Shown: positions 1 to 9,508, numbered from the stretch's first letter. The stretch is DNA of 64,000 bases from Pseudomonas sp. ANT_H4 (GCF_008369295.1 NZ_VOBG01000026.1:1-64000); one strand, 5' to 3'. A program made the numbers and translations. The notes: generated by a model from the letters alone, not told the origin.

Positions 1-122
1 CGTTCGAACAGTGGTCGTGAAGGGTTTCAAGAGGCCTCGAAAAATTGAAAAATTGTTAGTCTTGTAAAATGCTTATAAAACAGTATGTTACAATCTACTA
101 ACTGTTAGAGTCATTCAGATAC
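1..122. other. AT-rich left-edge DNA replacing the 5' end of rulB
   Basis: No gene is visible. The stretch is rich in A/T runs (for example around 40-105), and rulB homology begins abruptly at about 123 with the codons for NDG of the conserved SNNDG motif. The first part of rulB is therefore missing and replaced by foreign DNA. An AT-rich end abutting a broken target gene is what is described for the 3' end of GInt islands, so this may be the right end of another island lying outside the window. That identification is inference. Confidence 0.45.
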
Positions 123-326
123 AACGATGGCTGCGTCATTGCGCGCAGCTACGATGCCAAGCCATTCGTCAAAATGGGCGCACCCTATTTCCAGATTAAG
201 GACACCTTACGTCGACACGGAATTGTGGCGTTCAGTAGCAATTACGCGTTGTACGGCCAAATGTCTGAACGAGTCATGACTTTAATCGAGTCGATGGTGT
301 GTGACAGCGAGGTCTACTCCATCGAT
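123..326 (+). pseudogene. rulB: rulB/umuC fragment, residues from NDG to SID
   Basis: An open frame of 68 codons reads NDGCVIARSYDAKPFVKMG, then FQIKD, FSSNYALYG and EVYSID, the N-terminal palm part of a Y-family DNA polymerase V subunit (UmuC/RulB). It lacks the first roughly 30 residues on the left and stops matching exactly after SID, the metal-binding aspartate of the SIDE motif. The continuation, in the same frame and beginning IDE, is at 11974. The gene is thus split by an insertion of about 11.65 kb and cannot make polymerase. RulB with RulA gives SOS-induced mutagenic lesion bypass and UV tolerance in plant-associated pseudomonads; rulAB is a known integration hot spot there. Confidence 0.9.
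320..326. repeat. Left CATCGAT direct repeat of GInt1
   Basis: CATCGAT lies at the point where rulB homology ends. The same seven bases occur at 11973-11979 where rulB resumes. They are part of the native rulB coding sequence (codons for the I-D of SIDE), so they mark the core or target site of the recombination event. Confidence 0.75.
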
Positions 327-371
327 AAGAATAAGTTGCATACTGTGGACGCCCAAAGTTAGATGGTGTCC

Positions 372-381
372 CCATGGACAT
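372..381 (+). repeat. CCATGGACAT motif at GInt1 left end
   Basis: CCATGGACAT sits about 45 bp inside the left boundary. Related copies are found only near the right end (11849, 11893 and, inverted, 11941). It may be a binding site for a Gin protein. Confidence 0.4.
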
Positions 382-514
382 TGACGCTTGTTCTTACAGA
401 GATTTCACTTGCCTACCGTCGAACACATTCACTTCAGTCCGCATGACCTTTCTGTCAAAGACCGCCTGATTACCTACTGGACTTGCCCCTACAAAACCGG
501 ACACCAACTCCCTG

Positions 515-1390
515 TTAAATTGATGCTGCCGCCAAGCGCCTGAACTCCCTCGGCGAGCGATAGTTCAAAGCGCTGTGCGGATGCTGCTCGTTGTAATGTT
601 CGAAGGCAATTGCCAGGTTACGCAACGCCGTTTCCCGATCCGGCTTGGGCATGTGCGCCACGTAATCACGCTTGATCGTCTTCACGAAGCTCTCCGCCAT
701 CCCGTTGCTCTGCGGGCTGCGAACTGGCGTGGTCACCGGCTGCAAGCCGATCTGTCGAGCAAACAGGCGTGTCTGTTCGGCGGTATACGCCGAGCCGTTG
801 TCGCTTAGCCATTGCACCGGCGTGGTGGGCAATTGATCACCGAAGCGCTTCTCCACGCTTTCCAGCATCAAGTCGCGGATATCATCGCCGCTGTACCCGG
901 TCGGGCTTGCCACCCAGCCGATGGCTTCGCGATCACAGCAATCGAGGGCGAAGGTCACGCTCAGTTTGGCGCCATCCTCGCAGCGGAACTCAAAGCCGTC
1001 CGAGCACCAACGCGTATCGCTGGTTTTCACGGCAATACGGCCTTCGTGCCGACGCGGCACGCCGGGCTGTTTGAGTCGACGCTCCAGCAGCAAGTTGTGA
1101 TCACGCATGACCCGGTAAACCCGCTTCACATTGATCGCCGGCAGCGAATGGGTTTCACGTTCCCGACGCAGTAATCCCCAGACACGACGGTAGCCATAGC
1201 TGGGCAACTCGCTGACCTGCTGTTGGATTTCAACCACCAACTCAGCGTCGTCCACAGGTCTGCTTCGCCGTGTCTTGGGCGATACCGATTGTTTGATTCG
1301 AACCGTTAATTGCGAGCGCGCCACACCGAGACATTCGCTGACCAGCTTCACTGGTCGTCCCCCGGCAACAAGGGTGAGTGCGCAATCCAT
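515..1390 (-). CDS. IS3-family transposase OrfB
   Basis: This is the DDE integrase-type catalytic half of the transposase. It has an HTH_21-like segment (YGYRRVWGLLRRE) and an rve core with Asp in CSDGFEFRC, Asp in WLSDNGSAY and Glu in GMAESFVKT. It overlaps OrfA in the -1 frame; the overlap contains CGAAAATGG, where a -1 slip would give the OrfAB fusion that is the active enzyme in this family. No frame damage is seen, so the IS may still be active. Confidence 0.92.
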   Translation of the reverse strand: MDCALTLVAGGRPVKLVSECLGVARSQLTVRIKQSVSPKTRRSRPVDDAELVVEIQQQVSELPSYGYRRVWGLLRRERETHSLPAINVKRVYRVMRDHNLLLERRLKQPGVPRRHEGRIAVKTSDTRWCSDGFEFRCEDGAKLSVTFALDCCDREAIGWVASPTGYSGDDIRDLMLESVEKRFGDQLPTTPVQWLSDNGSAYTAEQTRLFARQIGLQPVTTPVRSPQSNGMAESFVKTIKRDYVAHMPKPDRETALRNLAIAFEHYNEQHPHSALNYRSPREFRRLAAASI

Positions 1391-1740
1391 TTTCGCGACC
1401 GGGCGATCTCCACGGCCTCTTTGAGGATTTCGGCTTCCATCGTTTTCTTGCCCAGCATCCGTTGCAGTTCACGGATCTGCTTGAGCGCATCGCTCAGCTC
1501 GGAGGCCGGCACCACGGCTTCGCCAGCACTGACCGCCGACAGGCTGCCGTCCTGATACAGCTTGCGCCACAGGAATAACTGGTTGGCATTGATGCCGTTG
1601 CGCCGAGCGACGACCGACACACTTTGCCCTGGCTCAAGGCTCTCGCGAACCATGGCCAGTTTTTGCTCCGGGCTCCAGCGGCGTCGCCGCTCCTGGCCCA
1701 AAAGCTCCCCACTCTTATCGTTGCTGTTAGTCATAAACAT
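1348..1740 (-). CDS. IS3-family transposase OrfA
   Basis: The 130-residue protein has an N-terminal helix-turn-helix (RRWSPEQKLAMVRESLEPGQ, then SVVARRNGINANQLFLWRK) followed by a leucine-zipper-like segment (LKQIRELQRMLGKKTMEAEILKEA). It binds the IS ends and, fused to OrfB by frameshift, forms the transposase. It is transcribed against ginA1. Confidence 0.9.
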   Translation of the reverse strand: MFMTNSNDKSGELLGQERRRRWSPEQKLAMVRESLEPGQSVSVVARRNGINANQLFLWRKLYQDGSLSAVSAGEAVVPASELSDALKQIRELQRMLGKKTMEAEILKEAVEIARSRKWIAHSPLLPGDDQ

Positions 1741-3025
1741 AACCGTTTGCCTATCCCTTATCGTAAGGGGGAAACGGTGTCCTGTCTTTCATGGGGCTCG
1801 TTCACCTACTCGCTGAATAGCTCCCGTGTAGTGATCGAAGGACTACCACAAATATTCTGGGAAGACGGCTTGCCCTGGAGAGAAGCCAATCTCTGGGCTA
1901 TGGAAAGAGTCACCAATGGTGAGGCACTCCTTAAGACCGTTTCTAGCAATCTGAACGGGCTGTTGAACTACGCGAAGTTTTTGGAGAGTCGCGGGCTTCA
2001 TTGGTTTGAGTTTCCGTCTCGAAAGGCTGATCGATGTCTTGTTCAGTACCGTGGGGCGCTTATCAAGGCTCGTGATGCTGGTCATATCAGTCCTGCCACG
2101 GCTTCCGAGTACATGCGTAACTGCATCAGTTTCTACAGGTGGATTAGGAGGCGTGGCCTTCTAAACCCGCTATTGCCGCTGTGGAAAGACAAGCGCTATT
2201 TCATCAAATACTTTGATCAGGTCGGCTTCGAGCGAACGCTAGCTGGCACCACCACCGATCTGGGTATTCCAAACCGAAAACGCATTGGGGTCACTTTGGA
2301 AGGTGGGCTACTTCCAGTGTCTGCGGTTGATCGCGACGCCATTCTTGATTTCGCAAAACAGAGCGCCTCACCCGAGCTTTACCTGATGTTGGCTCTAGGT
2401 TTCTTTACGGGTATGCGACTGGGAACGATCTGTGACCTTCGCATCGACACGTTGGAGCGTGCCCTACATGATCCGTCTGCTAAAGGTCTGCTTCTGATAT
2501 CCGTAGGGCCAGGTGCGTCCCCGCCCGTGCATACCAAATTTGCGGTAACTGGCCAGGTATGGATTCCCGAAGCTTTGTGTTCAGAAGTCTTGGAGTACGC
2601 CAAGGGTCTTCGCAGGTTGACTCGCGAGGCATCTGCTGCTGGCGAGCATCAAGACTTAGTGTTCTTGACACGTTTCGGAAACCCTTTCGGACGTCGCAAC
2701 AGTGATCAGTCTTCGGCCATAAACGTTGAGATGTCATCGCTTAGAAAATTAGGCATCGCGTCGGGCATCAAAGCGCTCAGGAAGTTTCGCTTCCACCAAT
2801 CCCGATGCACCTTTGGAACTGAGTTAGCTAGGCTCGCTTTAGCAAATTGCACTGATGTGGCGATAGTGATTGCGACTGTCAGCAATGCATTGCTTCACGG
2901 TCGAAATTCGGAGGCTACCACCTTCAAATACATCAAATTTGTGCAAGCCGCACCCGCCAAGCAGGCCATTGCGAACAGCTTCATGACTGCGTTTACAGGG
3001 ATTGCTTCGATGCAGGGAGCAAGCA

Positions 3026-4762
3026 ATGAATAATCTGACGTTTTCAGACCTAACGTTTCCAATGCTTGAGTACGCGAAAAATGAGACGCCCTGGGATCTG
3101 GCACCACTTTTATACAGCGGTGGTGCTAAGGCAAAAGTGAAGACTGTACGCAGTGAAATCACATCAGGTGCTTTGGGTGATCCTTTGCTGGAGCGGGTAG
3201 AGCTTGTGAAGGGGCTCCATGACTGTTTGACCGACGACCTTGTCGGCGGGAGGAGCCGCTTTTCGGCAAATAACAAGATTGGTGCGTTGAGGAAGTTTTT
3301 TCAGTGGGTGGATCAGTGCGAGCGTCCGTTGAGCATTGATACGGTCGCGGAGGAATACTTGGGGTGGGCGGAACATCTTCTACAGCGTCATCGCGTGGAA
3401 GGATATCTAACTGCCGGATCATTATACGACGCGGCAAGTTTAACTGCGACGATGCTCGACCGAGTTCTAGGCCGAAGCTCGACGCTTCTGTACAGCACCC
3501 GAATCCGCAAGCCTAGAGGCAACGGAAAGGCCAGTAATGGGGGCGCTGATAAGCAAAGTTTAGAAGAGAGCTTTTCATTCGGGCAGTTCATTGCCGACGT
3601 CTGTACGTCCCTTACCTATGAAGCTGTGGCGGGGCCACTTCCCATCCTCGTGGAGTTGCGGTCGGGTTCGACGCTACCTATCTGGTGCGGCCTGCGCGAT
3701 ACAGAGAAGGAAGCGTCACGACGGATTCGACCTCAAACCAAATTCCAGATTGCGGCCATCCTTAGAAACCGCGAACTTCGGAGCGCTGACGTTTCAATCG
3801 AGACTCGATACCCGGCAGTGAATCTGCGAATCGAAGCCGAGCTGCTCATGTTCATCGCACAAACCGGCATGAATTTGTCGCAGGCGCATCAGCTTCGGAT
3901 CGACCAATACCATTACACGAGTCATTTTGATGGTTACCAAGTGAGGTCTTACAAAAATCGCCGTCAGGGTGAAGTGCTGTTTGACGTTTTCTCAAGCTAC
4001 AAGCAGTGGTTCGAACGCTACATTGAGTGGCGTAACACGTGGTTTCCTGACGATCTAGAGGGACTTCTTTTCCCTCTCGTCCGCCCTGGGGGACGTCTCG
4101 TTTTAGAAGCTCCTCAGTTCACGGCTATTGCGCGCGTCTGCACCGATTCCAGTGTTCGATTCGTTCGACCTCGTAAGCTCCGGGGGGCGCGTATTAATTG
4201 GCTGTTACGTGAGTCGCAACGCCCCGAACTGGTGGCGGAAATCGCACAGCATACCGCTGAAACTTTGATTCGTGTGTACGCCGAGCCCAATCCGCAAATT
4301 GCGATGATTGAAATCACTCGATTTCACCGGCAAGCAGATCCCGTCGTTTGCTCACCTGCTCCAGGTACTTGTGTGGCGCCGATACCAGAATCGGTCGTGG
4401 ATGCTCCGACTAATGCTCCTGATCCCGATTGTATCAACGCTGCGGGTTGCCTTTTCTGCGTCAATCATCGGGATATTGAAAGCGAGGATCACGTCTGGTC
4501 TCTGAGTAGTTTGCGAGTGCTAAAGAGCTTGGAGCTAGTTAGATATCGCCCAGCTTGCACGGATAGATCTGACGAGGCTGACCATCCAGCGATGCTTGCG
4601 GTCGAGCGTCTGAGTGCGAAGTTACGGTTCTTTCAAGAAAGTAGCGAGGTGCGTCGGCTTTGGGTTGAAGAGGCACTGGCTCGCATAACTGAGGAGGACT
4701 ATCACCCAGCTTGGGACGGATTTATTCGGCTTGCGGAAGTTACAGCGGGGCCTTCCCTATGA
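3026..4762 (+). CDS. ginB: GinB1, tyrosine recombinase homologue
   Basis: This is the second of three integrases of GInt1 (578 residues). The start ATG at 3026 overlaps the ginA stop (ATGAATAA) and has GGGAG six bases upstream. A C-terminal catalytic-like domain is recognisable (QTGMNLSQAHQLRIDQYHY; RPRKLRGARINWL; a Tyr in LIRVYAEP), but the first catalytic Arg of the usual TGMR box is replaced by Asn and the HxxR box is poor. Catalysis is therefore doubtful; it may be a structural or target-recognition subunit. A cysteine cluster DCINAAGCLFC near residue 480 resembles a zinc ribbon and recurs in GinB3. It overlaps ginC by ATGA, indicating translational coupling. Confidence 0.8.
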   Translation: MNNLTFSDLTFPMLEYAKNETPWDLAPLLYSGGAKAKVKTVRSEITSGALGDPLLERVELVKGLHDCLTDDLVGGRSRFSANNKIGALRKFFQWVDQCERPLSIDTVAEEYLGWAEHLLQRHRVEGYLTAGSLYDAASLTATMLDRVLGRSSTLLYSTRIRKPRGNGKASNGGADKQSLEESFSFGQFIADVCTSLTYEAVAGPLPILVELRSGSTLPIWCGLRDTEKEASRRIRPQTKFQIAAILRNRELRSADVSIETRYPAVNLRIEAELLMFIAQTGMNLSQAHQLRIDQYHYTSHFDGYQVRSYKNRRQGEVLFDVFSSYKQWFERYIEWRNTWFPDDLEGLLFPLVRPGGRLVLEAPQFTAIARVCTDSSVRFVRPRKLRGARINWLLRESQRPELVAEIAQHTAETLIRVYAEPNPQIAMIEITRFHRQADPVVCSPAPGTCVAPIPESVVDAPTNAPDPDCINAAGCLFCVNHRDIESEDHVWSLSSLRVLKSLELVRYRPACTDRSDEADHPAMLAVERLSAKLRFFQESSEVRRLWVEEALARITEEDYHPAWDGFIRLAEVTAGPSL

Positions 4763-6780
4763 ATATGCTCACGACGTTAGGGCTTTCTATCGAGTCGCCT
4801 CTCGCCGTTCCTGGGGCATCGAATTTCCGTCCAGAGAGCTGGCCTCCGCCACCTGATTGGCCGGTCGTAATTGATGCACAGGGCAAAGTAATAAGCCGTT
4901 GGGGCGATCCAATTTGGAGGCTTGATCCATGGGCCAAGAAGGCACTGACGCTGAATTTTGGTGATGGGCCAGTTAAAAAATCAGCGGCGCCAATTAGCTC
5001 AAAGAACGCAAATTTACTTCGAATCATCACTGGCTGGTGGCTATACGGGCCGTACGGCGCTCGTGGCTACAGATCCCTTAAAACGCGTTTCGATCAGATG
5101 CGACGGCTCTTTGTTCTTTGCGAAGAGGCAGGAATACTTGCCAGCGAATTAAGCCACTTTCCACGCGTATGCGAACGGATCCCTGCCTTTCTTCAGACCT
5201 CGAGAAAAACCGAGTTTCTGACGTTAATGCATGAGCTTTACGCGTCCAGAGAGGCCGTGGGGTTTACGTTGCTGGATTCAGGCTCTCTAACCCGTCTAGC
5301 TGCGCTTTTTCCCACTCACCACACCTCTCAAACACCGTACATCCCGCCACGTATTTGGCGCTATCAAGTTACTAGGCTGCGAGAGTGCCTTGATGACTTC
5401 CTATCCCATCGAGAACAGGTTGAAGCTTGTTATCGGTTCTGTTTCGCGGCTTACGAACATAACCAGAGGGTTTCGGAGAGAACAGCGTGCTCAAACGCCC
5501 CGCCTTTTTGCGGCCATAAGATGCAATTATCAGGCGCTAAAACGGGGCTTCGTTTTCTCGGCGCGTTTGCGGATACCGCGAAACGCTTCGGCATCTTTGA
5601 GCTACTTGAACGTTGGGTAGGGCGCAGTGGTGACTTGCAAGTAAGAGCGCTGACTAGCTATCTGAAACTGGTCAACGGCGCGGGATTGGCTTACATCCTT
5701 AACTTCAGTCTCATGCGGGTCGAGGAAGCATGGAATCTTCGAGCCGGGTGCCTTGACATCGAGCACGACAAGAGCTTCGGTGACATTTTTTTGTTACGCG
5801 GGCAGACGACAAAAACGCTCTCTGATAGGGACGCCATTTGGGTCACATCCCCATCTGTGGCGGTCGCCGTGAAGGCGATGGAGGTTATTTCTCTGTTTCG
5901 CTCACTACACGCACCTCACGAAGCCGAGAGAGTTCTCGCCGGGCGTTACTTGACCGATTTTTCTTTCGAACCCTGGAGTTCGTTGCGCAATAAAGGTAAC
6001 CACTCACTGAGGCCGAGCATCCAGTCATATTCCGACTTTTTGGGGCGGTACGGGAAGCTCTTTGACTTAGAACGTTTGCGTATCACGCCTGAGGATTTGA
6101 AATTGGCCCGGCTAGCTACCCCTTCATTGCCGGAGGAGTATCAAGCGGGCGCTGTATGGCCGTTGGCTTGGCATCAGTTGCGTAGAACTGGGGCAGTGAA
6201 CATGCAAGCTTCCGGGCTCGTAAGTGATGCTTCGCTTCAGTACCAGCTCAAGCACGTCACACGAGCGATGAGCCTTTACTACGGACAAAATCACTCGCGG
6301 ATGCGTCTAGAGGAAAAGGCTCACACTCTGTACGTTCGCACAATGTACGAGACGCTTGGAAGAGAGTTACAGCAGCTTACGAGTGAGCGTTTTGTCAGTC
6401 CCCATGGAGACAAACGAAAGGCTGAGATCGTTCGGCTGATTTCGCCAGAGGATGCGAAGAAGATGATTGGTTTGGCAAAGAAAGGCGCGGTCGCCTGTCG
6501 CCCGATAATTCTCGGCGTTTGTTCGAGTCGTGAACCTTGTCCGTACGGCGGAATTGACAACATTGCCCATTGCGGGGGTGGTGATTCAGTGGATGCAAAA
6601 CCTTGCCCTGATGTGCTGTATGACTCAGAACGATTGGGTGCGGTAGATGATCTTGAACACGTACTCAAAGAGCGGCTTGTTACTGCTCAGGATGGAAGTC
6701 CGCTAATGGAATCTTTGATGGCTCAACAGCGAAGCGTAGCAAGCTTTCGTCGTGTCGTAGGGAGCGCAAATGGACGTTGA
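4759..6780 (+). CDS. ginC: GinC1, large tyrosine recombinase
   Basis: Third integrase of GInt1, 673 residues from the ATG at 4759 that overlaps the ginB stop (ATGA). The catalytic domain is better conserved than in GinB: Arg in NFSLMRVEEAWNLRAGCLD, HQLRRTGAV (HxxR), a later His in QLKHVTRAMSLYY and candidate Tyr residues in that same segment. The C-terminal tail holds CSSREPC, a further Cys-Gly segment and KPCPDV, a cysteine pattern also present at the end of GinC2, suggesting a metal-binding tail. GinC is required with GinA, GinB and GinD for integration and excision of GInts. Confidence 0.82.
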   Translation: MNMLTTLGLSIESPLAVPGASNFRPESWPPPPDWPVVIDAQGKVISRWGDPIWRLDPWAKKALTLNFGDGPVKKSAAPISSKNANLLRIITGWWLYGPYGARGYRSLKTRFDQMRRLFVLCEEAGILASELSHFPRVCERIPAFLQTSRKTEFLTLMHELYASREAVGFTLLDSGSLTRLAALFPTHHTSQTPYIPPRIWRYQVTRLRECLDDFLSHREQVEACYRFCFAAYEHNQRVSERTACSNAPPFCGHKMQLSGAKTGLRFLGAFADTAKRFGIFELLERWVGRSGDLQVRALTSYLKLVNGAGLAYILNFSLMRVEEAWNLRAGCLDIEHDKSFGDIFLLRGQTTKTLSDRDAIWVTSPSVAVAVKAMEVISLFRSLHAPHEAERVLAGRYLTDFSFEPWSSLRNKGNHSLRPSIQSYSDFLGRYGKLFDLERLRITPEDLKLARLATPSLPEEYQAGAVWPLAWHQLRRTGAVNMQASGLVSDASLQYQLKHVTRAMSLYYGQNHSRMRLEEKAHTLYVRTMYETLGRELQQLTSERFVSPHGDKRKAEIVRLISPEDAKKMIGLAKKGAVACRPIILGVCSSREPCPYGGIDNIAHCGGGDSVDAKPCPDVLYDSERLGAVDDLEHVLKERLVTAQDGSPLMESLMAQQRSVASFRRVVGSANGR

Positions 6781-7216
6781 ACTCCCTGCTCGCCGCAGCG
6801 CGGCTGATCAATATCGTGATGCTTTTGAGCGCCTGAAACTCAATAGGCCACAGCTTCTACCGAAGGGGACACCGGTCACTCAGAACAACGTGGCCAAAGA
6901 GGCCGGGAGCGATCCGTCGGCGCTTAAGAAATCTCGTTTCCCGAGTCTCATCGCTGAGATAAAAACCTACGTGGAACAAAATGCGGAGGAGCGACCTCCT
7001 TCGTTGAACCAGGTAAATCTTCTCGCCCGCCAGAAAAGCCGCGCCCTGCGTGATCGGATTGAGGAAGTAGCCCGGCAGCGCGACCAACTCGCAAGTTTAT
7101 TGAGCGAAGCGGATACGAAAATCATTGAGCTGTATGACCGTATCGCTGAGCTTGAGCGGCAGTTGCCTGCGTCAAATATAATTTCGTTGGATCCTCGCGG
7201 GCCGAGAAAGCTTTGA
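6770..7216 (+). CDS. ginD: GinD1, small coiled-coil protein of the gin operon
   Basis: 148 residues. ATG 6770 overlaps the end of ginC by 11 bases with GGGAG just upstream. It has a predicted N-terminal helical/HTH-like part (QNNVAKEAGSDPSALKKSRF looks like a helix-turn-helix) and a long charged coiled coil from about residue 80 to 130 (heptad leucines in RDRIEEVARQRDQLASLLSE). It matches the small fourth gene that is essential in GInts and probably acts as a DNA-binding or architectural factor for the recombinases. The biochemical role is inferred. Confidence 0.75.
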   Translation: MDVELPARRSAADQYRDAFERLKLNRPQLLPKGTPVTQNNVAKEAGSDPSALKKSRFPSLIAEIKTYVEQNAEERPPSLNQVNLLARQKSRALRDRIEEVARQRDQLASLLSEADTKIIELYDRIAELERQLPASNIISLDPRGPRKL

Positions 7217-7491
7217 GATAACAGCGCGTATGCAGCTAGTCGCCTGGGTGTAGGGACTGGCCTATTCCGACCACTCTGCTGCTCAACCTTGACGCGGCGA
7301 GCGGAAGGAACTGAGCGCTCTGCTAGATTGATGAGTCTCAGCCGGCAGCTCCGGGCTAGATGCTTCCTGGCTACTGGCTGCGATCCGCCGATGGAAACAG
7401 GCAGCTATCTGCCAAAAGCAGCCCTTCATGCCTATTCATTTGAACGTCCGGTCGTTCGGACTCGCGCACGGACTTAGAGACAGAGTGGTCT
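7217..7491. other. Intergenic stretch, start of GInt1 cargo
   Basis: No convincing gene is seen between ginD and the cargo. The sequence is GC-typical for the neighbourhood, without repeats or a clear terminator, and looks like decayed DNA. Confidence 0.4.
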
Positions 7492-8289
7492 TCAACTATG
7501 CCGCCATACTTTGACCGATGAGATCAGGAGGATGGCGGCAAGCAACGGGAGCAGGTATGTCGTTGGGATCAGACCTAACAGTTGCCCACCGATGAATGTC
7601 CCAATAATGGAGCCTGTTGCCATGACCAAGATGAAGGGCCGTTGAGCGCGAATGATAGAAAAGCTCTGGTCGCGGCTGTAGCGCGTGAAGCCCACAATCA
7701 TGGTGGGCAGGCTTACAGCTAGCGACAGGCTACCAGCGAGCTTGATGTCAGCTCCGAACAGAAGAACGATTGTCGGGATCAGCAGCTCGCCGCCGGCGAC
7801 ACCCATCAGAGCCGCAACCACTCCGATACCGAAGCCGACCACTATTCCGACAATAGCCAGTAGCACGCCGTGAAACAGGGCCACACCGGTAGAACTTGTC
7901 TCGTGCCCAAACAACAGAGCGCCGGCAATACCTACGAGCAGCACTGCCAAAATACGGTACAGGGTTTTACTTTTAAGCTTCGTCGCCCATCCTGCACCGA
8001 ACCAGGCGCCTGCAAGGCTTCCAGCGAGAAGCGTGACAATAATGTCCCATCGTTCAAAGACTGCCGTGTAGGGAACACTGAATGCTCGGAATGGTAAGGC
8101 TGTGGCTACGACAACGAGGCTCATTGCCTTATTGAGGATGATTGCCTCCAGCGCTCCAAAGCCAAACAAGCCAATAAGAAGTGGAAGTCTGAACTCTGCG
8201 CCCCCCAACCCGATCAGGCCACCTAATGCACCAATGACCGTACCGCTACCAAATACAGTTATTTTTTTGTTTTCTCGATCTGAAGTCAT
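7492..8289 (-). CDS. TSUP-family (TauE/SafE) membrane permease
   Basis: 265 residues from the ATG at 8289, chosen because AAGGA lies just upstream; an in-frame ATG at 8370 would add a non-hydrophobic leader. It has about eight hydrophobic helices and the paired glycine-rich signatures of TSUP proteins (GALGGLIGLGGAEFRLPLL and GVVAALMGVAGGELLIPTI). TSUP proteins export or import sulfur-containing or small anions such as sulfite and sulfoacetate. Its position directly downstream of modC on the same strand suggests an anion function linked to molybdate or sulfate; the substrate cannot be read from sequence. Confidence 0.8.
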   Translation of the reverse strand: MTSDRENKKITVFGSGTVIGALGGLIGLGGAEFRLPLLIGLFGFGALEAIILNKAMSLVVVATALPFRAFSVPYTAVFERWDIIVTLLAGSLAGAWFGAGWATKLKSKTLYRILAVLLVGIAGALLFGHETSSTGVALFHGVLLAIVGIVVGFGIGVVAALMGVAGGELLIPTIVLLFGADIKLAGSLSLAVSLPTMIVGFTRYSRDQSFSIIRAQRPFILVMATGSIIGTFIGGQLLGLIPTTYLLPLLAAILLISSVKVWRHS

Positions 8290-8383
8290 CGCTAGACATT
8301 CGTCCTTAGGTATCGAAGGTGTAAGACCTGAATGCGTAAAAGACCGATTCGAAGGAGCCGATAAAAACATTTCGCCTTTACGT

Positions 8384-9508
8384 TTACGCGTCCAGAGGTT
8401 CCTGTTTGCTGGTCGCGGTTTGGGACATCAGATGTATGGTCTCTCCGCGTAAGCGGATTCTGATCTGCTGCCCCTCCGCCAGTTCGTATCGTTGCGCAAG
8501 GTGTCGCGGTACGTGCATCGCAATCAGATCATCACCCGAGCGCAGCAGAGCACGTATGTGTTCGCCCAAGGACAACAGGCGCTCGATTTCAACCAGAACA
8601 GTGTTGTCCATCTCCCCAGGCTCATGCTTTTGCGGCATCAGCAGCACGTCAGAGGTTGGCAAACCCCAACCTACAACCTGTCCGACTGGCCACTGTGGTT
8701 GCGCACTTACTTTCAGTACCTGCCCACGCCAATCAAGAAGACTATAAGCCGTCGTATGCTCAATAACTCGGCCAGCAAACACATTGCGCATCCCTACCAA
8801 TCTGGCGACCTCGGTAGTTGCAGGCGCTTGCATCAACTGGTCAGGCGGGCCCTCTTGCAAGGTGCGACCCGCTGCAAGAATGCACATCCGATCAGCCAGC
8901 AATGTCGCCTCATCCAAGTCATGGGTAACAAGCACCACCGGCATGCGCAATTCACGACGTAGTTCGGCCAGCTCGTTGTACAACGACTCACGGGTCGCAC
9001 GATCCACGGCTGAGAAAGGTTCGTCGAGCAGCAGCACCTTAGGCTCGCGGGCTAGCGCTCGCGCCACGGCGACACGCTGCTGCTGACCACCAGACAGTTC
9101 ATGAGGGCGGCGTTGCGCTAAACCGTTCAAGTGCACGCGTTCAATCAAAGCATGGGCCCGGTTACGTCTCTGCTCTGGTGGAAGCTCGCGCATGGCCTCC
9201 ATGATGTTTTCCAGCGCATTGAGGTGCGGAAACAGGGCGTAATGTTGAAACACCATGCCGATGCGCCGTTTCGCAGTCGGGACAAAGTGCCGAGTGTGAC
9301 TATCAAACCAGCTTTCACCATCGCACTGAATTCGACCTTGCTCAGGGGAGTACAGCCCGGCAATGCAGCGCAGCAGCGTGGACTTGCCACTGCCTGAGGG
9401 GCCGACCAGCGCAAGCACTTCGCCGGGCTCACATGCCAGTTCGGCATCCAGCGCGATGGGGCCGTCCTGCTGCACCTTAAGGTAGAGGCCTTGTTTGCGC
9501 TCAACCAT
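8384..9508 (-). CDS. modC: ModC, molybdate ABC transporter ATPase
   Basis: 374 residues. The nucleotide-binding domain has Walker A GPSGSGKST (about residue 36), Q-loop, signature LSGGQQQR and Walker B VLLLDEPFSAVD. The C-terminal third (after about 250) is a TOBE/MOP-like molybdate-binding domain (MDNTVLVEIERLLSLGEHIRALLRS region). It powers molybdate uptake with ModB and ModA. The gene overlaps the end of modB by 8 bases, consistent with one operon modABC-TSUP read leftwards as GInt1 cargo. Confidence 0.92.
   Translation of the reverse strand: MVERKQGLYLKVQQDGPIALDAELACEPGEVLALVGPSGSGKSTLLRCIAGLYSPEQGRIQCDGESWFDSHTRHFVPTAKRRIGMVFQHYALFPHLNALENIMEAMRELPPEQRRNRAHALIERVHLNGLAQRRPHELSGGQQQRVAVARALAREPKVLLLDEPFSAVDRATRESLYNELAELRRELRMPVVLVTHDLDEATLLADRMCILAAGRTLQEGPPDQLMQAPATTEVARLVGMRNVFAGRVIEHTTAYSLLDWRGQVLKVSAQPQWPVGQVVGWGLPTSDVLLMPQKHEPGEMDNTVLVEIERLLSLGEHIRALLRSGDDLIAMHVPRHLAQRYELAEGQQIRIRLRGETIHLMSQTATSKQEPLDA

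Larger units (their letters stand above)
478..1804 (-). mobile_element. IS3-family (IS2 group) insertion in ginA1
   Basis: The element spans 1327 bp. Its imperfect terminal inverted repeats start TGGACTTGCCCC at the left and, on the complement, TGAACGAGCCCC at the right; both continue to a shared GGACACC. The flanks carry a perfect 5-bp duplication CCTAC (473-477 and 1805-1809). The ends resemble those of IS2 (TGG..TTGCCCC...GACACC). It encodes OrfA and OrfB on the minus strand. Confidence 0.9.
388..3033 (+). pseudogene. ginA: ginA1, tyrosine recombinase split by an IS
   Basis: Removing the IS at 478-1804 and one 5-bp duplication restores one frame that runs from a possible TTG start at 388 through ..DRLITY|SLNSSRVV.. 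to the stop at 3033. The C-terminal half has tyrosine recombinase features: Arg box in FFTGMRLGTICDLRIDTLE, an HxxR box in KFRFHQSRCTF and a final Tyr in ATTFKYIKF. This is the first gene of a ginABCD operon; the stop codon overlaps the ginB start. GinA is one of three integrases needed for GInt movement. The interrupted state should inactivate it, although the 3' part could still be expressed from an IS-internal start near 1624. The native start is uncertain because no good ribosome-binding site is seen. Confidence 0.8.

Noticed and set aside
769..1174. Long plus-strand frames across the IS3 element
   Set aside because: They lie opposite OrfB, have no family features and reflect codon bias of the real transposase.
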